64,000 nt of DNA from Rebecca billardiae RCC1528 (taxonomy: Eukaryota; Haptophyta): contig OZ251236.1 of assembly GCA_965240325.2 (NCBI GenBank), positions 1,674,001-1,738,000 on the forward strand, given 5' to 3'. Every line of letters begins with the position of its first letter. Position 1 is the first letter of the stretch. The notes under the pieces are model-generated. The model saw nothing but the letters and a program-made list of their open reading frames with translations, did no database searches and was not told the DNA's origin. Below are positions 1-9,828 of this stretch, in pieces. A program made the position numbers and the translations under genes.

Positions 1-1228
1 TCGCGGGCAATAAGAAGTCAGAGATCTCACGGCTAGTCTCGGTTTCTTAGCCGTTCGGTAGCCCGAGCGCCTACGGAGTCTCAGTTTCTTAGCTAGGTCC
101 GCCCGCCGCGGAGGCGCGGGGGGCGCAGGGGGGCAGAGCCCGCCCCGCTGAGTCTTTATTTAGGCCCGGCCGGCGAGGCCGAAGAAAATTTTGGGCCATT
201 TTGGAGCAAGTCTGGCATCAGCATGATGTTGCATGGATGCTGCGGTGCAGTGGCCAGGAGTCAGTCAGGAGAAGTCGGGACTTGGTTGGCCTGTACTCGT
301 AGTCGGGCCGCGCGCCGCGTCCCACGGGCACTGCGCCTCGGCTGAGTCGGCGGACCACGTCAGCCGCGACGACGAGTAGTCCCGGTTTCTTATTGTGTGA
401 CGACTATGATGCGTATACGGCGAACCATCCAATCGCTAGTCTCAGTTTCTAGGCCAGATCCGCATTGATAGCAAGCCCCAGTTTCTTAATTCTGCTTGAC
501 GTGACGACAGCTCGTCCTTAGTATTGCCCGCGATTGCCTGTCGTATAGTCACACGGACGAAGTCTCATGCAGCCGATCAGCAGTTGATGACTCTGCGAGA
601 CGGGCGGACGGCGGTACGGTCCGAGCCAGCACGCACCGTGTGAGTGACGATGCCGCATACTGCTGTCGATCTGCTAGCTTATTAGATGATGCCAGTGACA
701 ATAATGATTACGTACGTCATCGTCAATGATCAATGACTGATGGCGGTCGTCACCGAAGGCCTCGTCGAAGTCGAAGACACCGCCAGTCGCGTCTGATGAA
801 TAAGTGGCGGCGGCGAAGGGCGGCGCTGGACCGCGTACGGTAACGGTGACGGTGTGATAAGTGCAGACGACAATTCCGGCCGCCAGGATCACTGAGGAGC
901 GGCACGCGTGCTGCTTATGAGCCGATCATCACCCGCGCCGCGATGTCGATGACGATTCGGACGTCTGAGACTCTCAGGATGCAGCGAATGCGGATTCGAT
1001 GACGACGCGAATGTCGTCCGACAATGTCGTCAGCGTCGTCGTCGCGTCTCAGCGCGCGCGCGCAATGATGACAGATGAATGGATGGCCATTGCCAGGTCG
1101 TGCGTCATTACGCGTGCGCGCCGTTGCCGAGCGGTCAGAGAGGGCGGTGGCAGGTGCCGACTGTGCGTCGTGCTCAGCGTGCACCGTGCACGGCGATGCC
1201 CGCGCGGTGGCCGGGCGCTCCGAGTCGC
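1..1228. other. Left-end region without a recognisable gene
   Basis: No open frame here has protein-like composition. The base composition is more balanced than in the neighbouring genes. The only structure I can see is a motif close to AGTCYCRGTTTCTTA at 35-50, 77-92, 378-392, 438-452 and 474-488, described separately. From about 990 to 1228 the sequence becomes CG-rich toward the 3' end of the GH81 gene, whose stop codon is at its right boundary, so this part is probably its 3' flank. Confidence 0.5.
35..488 (+). repeat. Five copies of a 15-bp motif AGTCYCRGTTTCTTA
   Basis: Copies lie at 35-50, 77-92, 378-392, 438-452 and 474-488, all on the same strand, with one to three differences each. 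Spacing is irregular (about 42, 300, 60 and 36 bp), so this is a clustered motif and not a tandem satellite. It could be a binding-site cluster or the remnant of a degenerate repeat; nothing in the sequence decides between these. Confidence 0.5.
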
Positions 1229-2358
1229 TCACGCGCCCGGCGTGCCCGCCGCCTCGGCCGCGCCGTGCGCGTGCACGGCGGAGGGAGAGCGCAGCAGCGA
1301 GAGCGCGCCGAGCACGGAGGAGGGCGGCGCCGGGCGCGTGCCGATCCAGTGCAGCATGTTGGTGCGCGAGTTGCCGTTGTCGAAGAACTTGAGCTGGCCG
1401 AGCTCGCTCAGCGCGCGCGTCGGGTTGAGGATGGCGTGCGCCGCGACCGCAAACCCGGCCCACGCGTCCTGCATCTGCCCCGCGCGCGCTGAGAGCTGCG
1501 CGTACTCCTCGGCCACGTACGCGGCGGGGAGCAGCGCCTCGGTGAAGGGCGTGATGGGCATGATGTTGATGCCGTGCACGTACTCGAGCTCCGCGCCGAA
1601 CCACGTGCCCACGACCACGTCCGTCGCGCCGACCACGCCGACCATGCGCTGGCTCGCGACAAACGCCGGGTCGTAGACGGCGGAGGCGGAGGGCACGTGC
1701 CAGTACCACTGCGCGGCGCGCACCTCGGTCGCGAGGAGCAGCCGCGCCCACGCGCCGAGCTGCGCGTCGCCCATCGCGTCCGCGGCGAGCATCGCGCCGT
1801 AGTACCCGTTCACCGCCTCGGAGGACGACTCCTGCGACTTGCCGTCCGCCATCGGGAAGAGCCCCGACGCCCACGAGTGGCCGTCGTACAGGTCCTTGCA
1901 GCGCGCGACCGGGAACCGAGCGCGGGCCTTGGCGCCGCCGCCGTCGGCGCTCGGCGGGTTGGCGATGTCGCGGATGATGTCGCCGATGGCGGCCTTGTGC
2001 CGCGCGCAGAAGGAGGCGTCGTTGCGGCACGCCACCGCCGCGGCGTACAGCAGGTACCCGTACTGGAAGTGGTGGTCGTTGTACCGCCCGTTCCCGAAGT
2101 CCGCGCCCGCGTCGTGCAGCCCCACGTTGGACAGCAGCCCGCCATACGTCGTGTCGTACACGAGGGCGCCGGAGCCGGGCGGCGCGTTCGGCCATGGGGC
2201 GGGGTTCTCGCCGAGCAGCCAGGGCTCGAGGGCGAGCACGAGGGCGGAGGTGGCGGTGCGCAGCAGGTGCGTCTCGCCCAGCTCCTCGGCGATCAGGATC
2301 AGCCGCGCCAGCCGGCCCGCCTGCTTGCCAAAGCCGTACGGGTCCTGCTCACGGCACA

Positions 2359-2412
<54 letters not shown>

Positions 2413-4162
2413 GGAGGCGCGGGGGAGGCGCGGTGAGCACGGGGCAGGGGCGGCGCGGCAGCTGAGCGCGCGAGCGCGCGCGCGCGCGCGTCTCGCGCAC
2501 CTTCGCGTCCGGCACGAGCACGAGCGGGTCGGCGAGGTCGAGCTGCAGCGCGGAGCGCACGCTCGGCTCGAGCGCGGCATCGAGCTTGCGAGGCGCAAAC
2601 CACGAGATGTTGGCGTACTGCTCGCGCACCGACCAGGAGCGGCCGCGGATCGGGGTGAGCGTGCCCTTGATCGAGTCGAACTTGGGGCCGTCGCGCATCA
2701 CCGTGCCCGCGTCCAGCGCCGCGACGTGGTGCGGCAGCGCGAGCGTCACCAGGTCGTCCGCGCTCGAGCCGTCCGCGCGCACCTTCCACTCGTAGGCGAG
2801 CGTCGCGCCGCTGCCGTCCTCGTCCTCGTCGATGCGCACGGCGCCGTCGATGGCGTACGGGCCCGAGGCGAGGGCGGCGAGGGCGAGGGCGGAGTCGCGG
2901 TCGTGCGCGAAGGCGAGGCGCATCGCGCCCTCGTACCCCTCCGCCAGCTGCAGCTGCGCGGGCACGCCCTGCCAGCTCAGCACCACCTTGGACTCGAACG
3001 CGAGCAGCCAGGTCGCCCCCGTCTGCAGCTTGAGCTCAAACAGCCGCGCGGCGCGGAGGGTGCCGCCGCCGCCCTCGCGCTCGGGCGGCGGCTTGGGGGG
3101 CTCCTCGACGGGCGGCGCGGGCGGCGGGTTGCAGCACTCCAGCATGATGTGGTTCACCGTGAGCGGGCAGCACAGCCCGTCGGCGACGGACGCCTCGAGC
3201 ACCGCGCACTCGGTGTGTGCGGAGCACAAAGGGTCGACCGCCGCGATCGCCGCCGGCGCGGCGGCGGTCGCGCCGTGCGCGTGCGCGTCGTGGGCGCCCT
3301 TGTGCCCGGCGTGGCCGTGCTTCTCGCCAGCGCCCTCCTCGCCCTCGCCCGACGCGCCCTTCCCGTCGCCGCCGTGCGCGCCCCCGACCGCGCGCACGGA
3401 GGTGATGGCGAAGTCGGAGCTGAGGTGCGGCGTCGCCCCGCTCCACTCAGTCACCACCCACGGCGCGCCGCGCGCGAGCCGCGCGACGAAGCGCTCCGAG
3501 GGCGCGGACGAGCCGGTGAAGGCGACGCCGAGCGTGAGCACGCTGCTCGACACCACGCTGTGCGAGTACGACTGCTCCACCGCGCCGCCAGCCATGCCCT
3601 CCGACGCGGCGCCCCCCCACTCGGCAGAGGCGGTGCCCGCCGTGCCGATCACCAGGTCGGCGCCAAAGTAGTCGCCCTCGAACTGCGGGGTGACGCTGCG
3701 CCGCGTCGGGCCGTACGACACCTCCATCCCCCGCCCGTCCCGCGCGCGCACGGCGTACGGCAGCGGCACCACCGGCATCCCGCCCGGCTTGGTCATGTCG
3801 TCGGACACGACCAGGTTGGTCCACCACGCGTTGGTCGGGTACGGGAAGGAGACGTTGCCCCACTCGGCGGAGGGCTGGAGCGGGTGGCTCGCCTCCGCGA
3901 AGGGGGACGCGTCCGCGCCGGCGCTGCGCAGCCGCGAGCCGAAGGGACTCGCCCAGCGCGCATCCGATGCTGCCAGGCCGATCGCGAGGAGCGCGGCGAC
4001 GCCGAGCGCGCTCACCGCGAGCCCCGCGCGCACGAGCGCGGCGTGTGCGCGAAAACGGCGCGGGGGAGCGCCGTCATGGTTGGGTGCAGCCTCGTCTGCC
4101 ACGAGTGGCTTGCGCAGCGCGTCCGCGGCGCCCGTGCCCCCGGGCCCATGCCGGCCGAGCAT
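1229..4162 (-). CDS. Membrane-anchored glycoside hydrolase family 81 endo-1,3-beta-glucanase
   Basis: Hydrolyses beta-1,3-glucan, plausibly the storage glucan or wall glucan of this alga. The ATG at 4162-4160 is chosen because upstream in-frame sequence is Arg/Gly-rich and unlike the family. One hydrophobic segment at about residues 43-66 makes this a type II membrane protein or signal-anchored enzyme. The GH81 N-lobe signature TNAWWTNLV lies near residue 110. The catalytic half has YNDHHFQYGYLLYA near residue 640 and QESSSEAVNGYYGA near 725, which hold the Asp/Glu catalytic region of the family. A Gly/Glu/His-rich linker near 255-300 and a Pro-rich stretch near 345 interrupt the N-lobe. An intron at 2500-2345 (GTGCGC...CAG, 156 bp) is stop-free and in frame; removing it joins DAK to DPYGFGKQAG. 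The spliced length of about 925 residues fits the family. It is divergent from the SDR gene, 321 bp apart. Confidence 0.9.
2345..2500 (-). other. In-frame, stop-free intron of the GH81 gene with a (CGCGGG)n repeat
   Basis: The donor is GTGCGCGAG and the acceptor GTGAGCAG on the minus strand. The length of 156 bp is a multiple of three and contains no stop codon, so the unspliced frame stays open and would add 52 Arg/Ala-rich residues to the middle of the catalytic domain. Positions 2361-2412 are a perfect hexamer repeat. Splicing is inferred from restored family continuity on both sides, not from transcripts. Confidence 0.75.
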
Positions 4163-4483
4163 CGTGGGCGTGGGAGTGGGGGCGGAAGAGGCGGCCGACG
4201 ACCGATCCTGATCCTTCGGGTGAGGCAGCCGGCAGCGAAGATGATTGCCGCGCGCCCACCACGATTCTTCAAGTTCAGCATCTCCCGCTTGGCGGCGGAC
4301 GCCACGGTTTGCGCCGGCTCGGCAGTCGGCGGCTCGGCGCGTCGTCGTCTTCGCTGCGATCGAGCGCTCGGAGTCCACGATGGTGGCCGCCGCCAACTGA
4401 AGGCTTGGCCGCAAGACCTGCCTTCGTCGGGACGGACGACCGCACGCCGCCCCAGCGCCCACCTCCCCGCACCCGCACCCGCC
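4163..4483. promoter_or_regulatory. Divergent intergenic region, GH81 / SDR
   Basis: These 321 bp separate the start codons of two divergently transcribed genes and must hold both promoters and 5' untranslated regions. I see no TATA box or clear repeat. The region is less GC-extreme than the flanking coding sequence. Confidence 0.5.
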
Positions 4484-5464
4484 ATGCAAGTGCCCCCGCT
4501 GCACACCGTGCCCTCGTGGTCGCAGTTCAACGCGTCGCGCGTGTACCTCATCACGGGCGCCGCCTCGGGCCTCGGGCTCGCGACTGCGCGCCAGCTCGTG
4601 CACGAGGGCCACGAGGTGGTCGGCGTGGACGTGCAGAGCGCCGCGCTCGACACGGCGTGCGCCGAGCTCGGCCAGCTCTTCAAGCCCATCCTCTGCGACG
4701 TCACCAGCCCGCAGAGCGTCGCCGAGGCGGCGGCCTCACTCGAGGAGCTGCAGCCTGACGGCGTGGACGCCGTGCTGCACTTTGCGGCACTCGACTCGAC
4801 GGGGCCGACGCTCGAGCTGGGCGAGGACTCGTTCGCGCGCGCGATCGACGTCAACGTGACGGGCGTGTGGCGCGCGCAGCGCGCCTTCTTCCCCGCGCTC
4901 AAGAAGCGGCGCGGGCTGACCGTGCTGATCTCGTCCGAGGTCGCATTCGCGCGGCTCGCGCACGCGTTTGCGGGCGCGTACTCGCCGTCCAAGGCGGCGC
5001 TGGACGCGCTGGCGCACGGGCTGCGGCAGGAGCTGGCGTGCCTGGAGCCGCCGATGCGCGTGTCGCTCGTGCACCTCGGCGTCTCCGCCACGCGCCTCCT
5101 CGAGCGCGCCTCCGCCGCCTTCTCGCGGCACGCGGAGCGCTGCCCTCGCTCCGAGTACGTGGCCGCGCTGCCTGCGTGCGACGCGTTCGCGCGCTGGTAC
5201 ACGGCGGCGTCGGCGCGTCGGCGCGAGAACCAGCCCGAGGTGGTGGCGCGGCGGATCCACGCGATCCTCGCGAGCCGCGCCCCGCGCGGGCGCTACTCGA
5301 TCAACGTGAGCTGGCTGATGTGGCTGGCCTCGCGCACGCCGCAGTGGGTGCTGGACGCGCTCGTGGTCGGCGCACTGCGCGCCCGGCTGCACGGGGGCGC
5401 GGCGGCGCACGGCGCGCGCGAGCTCGCGTCGTCCATCATCACCGCGCTCGTGTACCTCTTCTGA
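4484..5464 (+). CDS. Short-chain dehydrogenase/reductase (SDR) with C-terminal hydrophobic tail
   Basis: NAD(P)-dependent oxidoreductase of unknown substrate, 326 residues. It has the Rossmann glycine motif TGAASGLG near residues 23-30 and an Asp (VVGVDVQ) after beta-2 that suggests NAD preference. LHFAALDS stands where the NNAG motif usually is, followed by DVNVTG. The catalytic Ser is in LISSEVAF and YSPSK is the active-site YxxxK. The tail has weakly hydrophobic segments (SWLMWLASRTPQWVLDALVVGAL), a membrane-associated pattern seen in retinol/steroid-type SDRs; this is inference. The start is the first ATG before the Rossmann fold, preceded by GCC. No introns are needed. Confidence 0.9.
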   Translation: MQVPPLHTVPSWSQFNASRVYLITGAASGLGLATARQLVHEGHEVVGVDVQSAALDTACAELGQLFKPILCDVTSPQSVAEAAASLEELQPDGVDAVLHFAALDSTGPTLELGEDSFARAIDVNVTGVWRAQRAFFPALKKRRGLTVLISSEVAFARLAHAFAGAYSPSKAALDALAHGLRQELACLEPPMRVSLVHLGVSATRLLERASAAFSRHAERCPRSEYVAALPACDAFARWYTAASARRRENQPEVVARRIHAILASRAPRGRYSINVSWLMWLASRTPQWVLDALVVGALRARLHGGAAAHGARELASSIITALVYLF

Positions 5465-6164
5465 GACGATGGCGGCTGCAGGCTGGGCGTGCGCTGCCGC
5501 GCTGCCAACGGCGGACGCCGCCTCTCCACCCGCCGGTGAGGCCGCCGCCCGAGAGCCTGAGCCTGAGGGTGCCAGTGCCACGCCTCCGCCAGTGCCCGCT
5601 GCCGTTGGCCGTTGGCGTAGCCAGTGGGAGTGGCGGTGCGAGTGGCGACCTGGCATTGCCGTGGCGCGCGCGCACGTGCAGCTCGGCGGTCGCGGGACCG
5701 TCGTCATCTGGGTTCATCCATGGGCGCTGCCGCGCCCGGTCCGCTGCCGGTAAGGCCGTATACCACGGCCCATTCTGCTGGCGGCTCTGTCGGAGCTCAC
5801 CCCGCTGAGGCTCACCATTGCCGATGGCGAGCGTCGCGCAGCGGTGGGAGCGAAGCGAGCTGGGCGCGATGCTCGCTCAGCCAGGCAGCGTGCTCGGTGC
5901 TCGGGAAATGAGTCGTACATTCGTTTCGTCTCAGTCTGACGAAATCAGCGGTCAGCCGACGACAATCGTTAATGTGATGACTGTTCGGTGTTGAATCAAC
6001 CCTTGAATCAATAGATAGTTGATGATCATTTCACTTTGTTCCGCCGCCCATCGTCACTTCCCCCCCCCCACGAGCCGAAGTCGCTAGTTGCCGCGACGCC
6101 GTCACGACGACACGGGTGAAAGGGCCGACCGGCCGCGATCTTGACCCGAAGCGCGGCAGCGCAC
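5465..6164. other. Intergenic, SDR 3' end to the unrecognised gene at 6165
   Basis: Holds the 3' flank of the SDR gene and the promoter region of the next gene. Composition shifts from GC-rich (5465-5900) to AT-richer around 5930-6060, where ATTGATTCAA-like short repeats occur. A C9 run sits near 6061-6070. I see no conserved coding sequence or RNA gene. Confidence 0.4.
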
Positions 6165-7121
6165 ATGCGGGACCCGACGGCGGCTCGGCGCGAGCTCGCG
6201 CGGTTCGCCCTTGCCCTCGCCCTCGCGCCCGCGCTCGAGAAGCCCGCGCACGCCGCCAAGGGCGCGGCCGAGCTCGATCTCGGCTTCTATCTCAAGTCAC
6301 TGGCGCGCGGCAGCGGCGCTGCGCAGGATGACGCGCTCGCGGCGCGGCTGCCGCTCCTCTCGGAGTCGGCGAAGGGCCCGCCGGACGCGGAGGCGGTGGA
6401 GGCGGTGTCGCATGGCGCGCGCGTGGCGCTCTCCCGCGCGAGCGGCCTCGCGCTCGACAAGCTCGACGCGCGCGCGGCGGACGTGATCGCGCGGCTGCGC
6501 CCGAGCGACGTGGGCGTGCAGCCGGGCACGCGTACGTTTGCGTACGCGCGAGAGCTCTCGGCCACGAGCACGCTCGCCGCGGAGCTTCTTCCCGGTGCAA
6601 ACGAGCGCGACGCCTTCGCTCGAGCGTTCGGGCTTGCCTGCGTGGAGGGCATCGAGCAGAGCGCCGCCGCACGGCACGCGCCGCGCGCAGCAGGCAGCTC
6701 GCTCCCAGCCGCGGTGCGCGCTGTGGACGAGTACCTGGGCGCACTCGCGCGCGCGCGACTGCTCGACTCGTGGCGCTGGCTCGCCGACGGCGCGCTCACG
6801 CCAGTCGACGCCGATGACCTCGCCGAGCTCGGCGCGGCGGCCGCCGCGTGCGAGCGCTGGGCGGTGGCCCTTGAGCTGCGCGGCTCGCCCACGCTCGCGT
6901 CTGCGTCGCGGCTGTCGACGGCACTGCCGCCCACCCTGCTCCCCGAGCCGGCGGTGGCGGGTGCGGTGCAGGCTGCGCGTGCCGCGGCGTGCGGCACGGG
7001 CGCTGGGCAGGCGACGAGCGTGGGATGGGACCTCTTCTTCGTGCAGGACTACGCGGAGGAGACGGTCACGGACGTGCGCGCGCTCTCCGTGATCGTGCAG
7101 CTCGCGTTTGGCGGCCGCTGA
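6165..7121 (+). CDS. Unrecognised protein with a possible thylakoid-lumen-type N-terminus
   Basis: About 318 residues from the ATG at 6165. I do not recognise the family. The N-terminus has RRELARFALALALAPALE followed by AHAAKGAAELDLGFYLKSL: a basic pair, a hydrophobic Ala/Leu core and an AHA cleavage-like site, the pattern of proteins exported into the thylakoid lumen. A plastid transit peptide would normally precede it, and could lie on an unrecognised upstream exon. The rest is Ala-rich and predicted helical, with a conserved-looking end (VGWDLFFVQDYAEETVTDV). An earlier TTG in frame at 6141 is unlikely to be the start. Plastid targeting is inference only. Confidence 0.55.
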   Translation: MRDPTAARRELARFALALALAPALEKPAHAAKGAAELDLGFYLKSLARGSGAAQDDALAARLPLLSESAKGPPDAEAVEAVSHGARVALSRASGLALDKLDARAADVIARLRPSDVGVQPGTRTFAYARELSATSTLAAELLPGANERDAFARAFGLACVEGIEQSAAARHAPRAAGSSLPAAVRAVDEYLGALARARLLDSWRWLADGALTPVDADDLAELGAAAAACERWAVALELRGSPTLASASRLSTALPPTLLPEPAVAGAVQAARAAACGTGAGQATSVGWDLFFVQDYAEETVTDVRALSVIVQLAFGGR

Positions 7122-8490
7122 CGGCCGATGCCAAACGAGCGTTTGAACAACATGCCACGAAGCAGATTTGGAATGGTGCTCAAACCGCTGCGGAGGTGAT
7201 CGTCAGGCTGCGGCGTGAGGCTGGGAGGGGTATCATAACGTAATGGATGACGGTCGTCACCCGTGCGCCGGTCGGTAGGCTGCTACTCAGCGCCAGTAGG
7301 CTCGTACGCTGCACCTCGAGCTCAAGTGACACTGACAATCCTTATCCCGGAGACCCGGACCCGCTCACCCGGTGCCGGTGGGCTCCGCGCGAGTGACACT
7401 GAGCACGAGGAGGGTGTACTTGCGAGGGGTACGCGCGTCGCGCCTGCGATCGACGCCAAGACAAGCGAAGAAGCGATACCACCACTCCCGCGAAGCGCCT
7501 GCCTGACTTGCACTCGGTGTACACACCGCGTGCGGCGTGCCGCAAGGACGGAGGCCCGACCGCCGTGCCTCAGCGTGTCCCGCGCGGCTGGCTGGTGGGC
7601 ACTTTCAGCGTGATTGGTCATGCGAACGCGCGCAGAGCAACGTGCTCAGTATGTACACTGTCTACAATCATCTTTGTCGGTCGCCCACGTGCTTGAAGCG
7701 GCTGCAAGGAGTGCAGCCGGGTGTCGCGGGCCAGTCGAGCGCCCAGCCAGCACGACGGCAGCTCGGCGCCGCCGCGCGTTGCCATCGTGGAGGCGGTGAA
7801 GCTGGAGGTACTAGGCTGGCGGCTGTCTGAGGGTAGCTAGACCATGCCTGGGCACTCTCAAGCCGTGTTCAACGCCCAGGCGCGCGTGGGTGGGCCGCAA
7901 AGCGCGCGCAGCGGCCGCCGTCAAATCTGCTTCCATACGAAGCAGATTGAACTGCGGTAAGGGGATAATGTATCATACAATCCGGCGCATATCTCGCCTT
8001 TGAACCACACCCATAAAGTACTTGGCACCGTACTTAGGTTGGGCTGATGACTAATGGGTCGTTACTGACCTGCTTGGGTGTTTAAAGCCGATACCCGATT
8101 TCGTCGCGTTCGCACGCCGCTCATTGGCCAGCACCTGCAGGTTTGAGTGTGTTTAACGGTAGTTGACCTTGAAAGTGATCAAGCACTCCATCTCCCTCGT
8201 TCCCGGGTTCGGAAAAGCGCGCCAATCGGCGTTCGCCATCTCCTCTTGAGCTCAAGTTCCGTCGTGGTGGTTCGGTGTGTGTGCAGGCCCGTGACTGGCG
8301 CCCCTTTTCTCGAATGGCCGCAACTACTAATGACAGCTAAATGGGCGCGGACGCGCGGTGATGCCTCTTCGCGACCCCCACCCGCTTCAAGATTGCGTCC
8401 TCTCAACCGGCAAGCACCTCACGCCCCGTCGTGATCGCGAATCGGCGTCTCCGGCCGCGCCGCGTACTTCTCGCAGCACATCCCACGACG
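7122..8490. other. Intergenic, no gene recognised
   Basis: About 1.4 kb of mixed composition. The open frames present lack protein-like composition. The only notable structure is the hairpin at 7924-7948 and a second copy of one of its arms at 7159-7168. An AT-richer patch at about 7950-8110 may belong to the promoter of the downstream gene. Confidence 0.4.
7924..7948. repeat. Perfect 10-bp hairpin, arm AATCTGCTTC, 5-nt loop
   Basis: AATCTGCTTC (7924-7933) and GAAGCAGATT (7939-7948) pair perfectly across the loop CATAC. The arm GAAGCAGATT also occurs at 7159-7168, about 770 bp upstream, so the pair may be the outer arms of an old palindromic insertion. The role is unknown. Confidence 0.55.
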
Positions 8491-9099
8491 ATGCGTCGCA
8501 CGGCCTCCTTCGCGCACGTGGAGTCCGAACTCCCATTGTCCCCGGCCCGCGCCGCCACGCCGTCGCCGCCGCTCCGCTCCTCCCCCGGCCCGAGCCTCAC
8601 CATGAAGCGCGCCGTGTCCTTCACGACGCTTGCCGACCTGCCGCAGCTGCCGCCGGCGATGATGTCGCCAAGAGAGCACCTGGTGATCAAGCTGGCCTCG
8701 CGGAAGGCCTGCGATGTACCACCCACAGCACCGCGGCTCAGGCCCACCGGCTGCGCCGCCGACCTCGCCGACCTCGAGCCGCTCTCGCTCGAGCCGATGC
8801 TGCTCGCGCCGTCCTACATGCTGCAGCCCACGCCGGAGCTGCGGCCGTTGCCCTCGCCGATGGACGAGATCGAGGCGCTCGTGTTGCCCGCCGCCGTTCT
8901 CGCCTCGCACCCGGCGTGCAGGCCCGCGCGCTGCAGCTACAGCCCGCTCACGCCGCGGCGCGGTCTGCGCCCCTCGCCGGCGGCTGCGGCCTCGCTCATG
9001 CACCACCCGGGCATCCGCGAGCAGCCGTGCGCTCCGGGGCCGTTGCTCGACCAGATGCGTATGGACGCCGCCATGGCGCCGACCATCGCCGCGCTCTGA
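8491..9099 (+). CDS. Small unrecognised protein rich in Pro, Ser and Ala
   Basis: About 202 residues from the ATG at 8491. I do not recognise a family. It begins MRRTASFAHVESELPLSP and a related block, MKRAVSFTTLADLPQLPP, starts about 37 residues later: an internal repeat with RR/KR-x-x-S sites that look like basophilic-kinase phosphorylation motifs. The rest is acidic/proline mixed with several LEP and PLSP motifs and no membrane segment. It looks intrinsically disordered and may be regulatory. Amino-acid usage is more balanced than in the shadow frames around it, which supports coding. Confidence 0.5.
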   Translation: MRRTASFAHVESELPLSPARAATPSPPLRSSPGPSLTMKRAVSFTTLADLPQLPPAMMSPREHLVIKLASRKACDVPPTAPRLRPTGCAADLADLEPLSLEPMLLAPSYMLQPTPELRPLPSPMDEIEALVLPAAVLASHPACRPARCSYSPLTPRRGLRPSPAAAASLMHHPGIREQPCAPGPLLDQMRMDAAMAPTIAAL

Positions 9100-9828
9100 G
9101 CGCGGTGCCGACTGCATGGCCCATGCCCTCCACGCATGCCGTCGCATCCACGCCCCGCAGCTGCTGCCTCAACAGCGGCCTCAGGCCTCCGCCGCGAGCT
9201 CCCCTGTAGATAGCATCCCATGCAGCTCGCGGCTCTCCCCCACGCCGTCGCCACATCGCATGCGCAGCCATGCCACGATGTGCTCGGAGCGGCCGTGCGT
9301 CGGTTAGACCGGCGCCACGAGCCACTCCCAGCCCCAGGATTCTGCCCGAGTCTGGCTCAGACCGCACGTCGCGGACTTCGGCGCCGACCGTTTCGCGAGG
9401 ACGCGAGCCCACGGCCACAGCGTCGGGCCAGCGATTTGTCGGACCGCAGTGTCACTCTCTTTCACGTCGACCGGAGTGACGATATTCTGCGTGGTGCCTC
9501 AGCATAATGCTGCCACACTATTTAGAGCGCGCATGCGCGCATTGCACAACTCGGTAACAGAGTCGGTGACATGCCGCCGTGAGGCTCAGCCCGTGAGGCC
9601 TGAGGCTGAGCCTCTCCCGCCTCGGAGCCCGGTTGCCCCCCGCGTTCCGCGACTCTTAGCAGTCCGTCGGTCCGCCGACTCCGCCGGCCCGCCGGGGGTT
9701 CGTACTCTTGGCAGCAGCAATAAGAGACAAGGCTACTCTCTTATTCGTTCGATCCGCGATGATGATTTCCAACGGCTCGCGGTCACGGAGCAGGTGCGTG
9801 CCGCCACCACGCGCTCGTAGTCCGACGC
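9100..9828. other. Convergent intergenic region before the GT90 gene
   Basis: The 3' flanks of two convergent genes. No protein-like frame and no RNA gene seen. The segment TGAGGCTCAGCC...TGAGGCCTGAGGCTGAGCC around 9580-9612 contains short direct and inverted copies of GAGGCTGAGCC. Confidence 0.35.

Noticed and set aside
1574-4480. Upstream extension of the plus-strand frame that ends in the SDR gene
   Set aside because: Antisense to the GH81 gene and Arg/Val/Gly-rich; the SDR fold starts just after the ATG at 4484.
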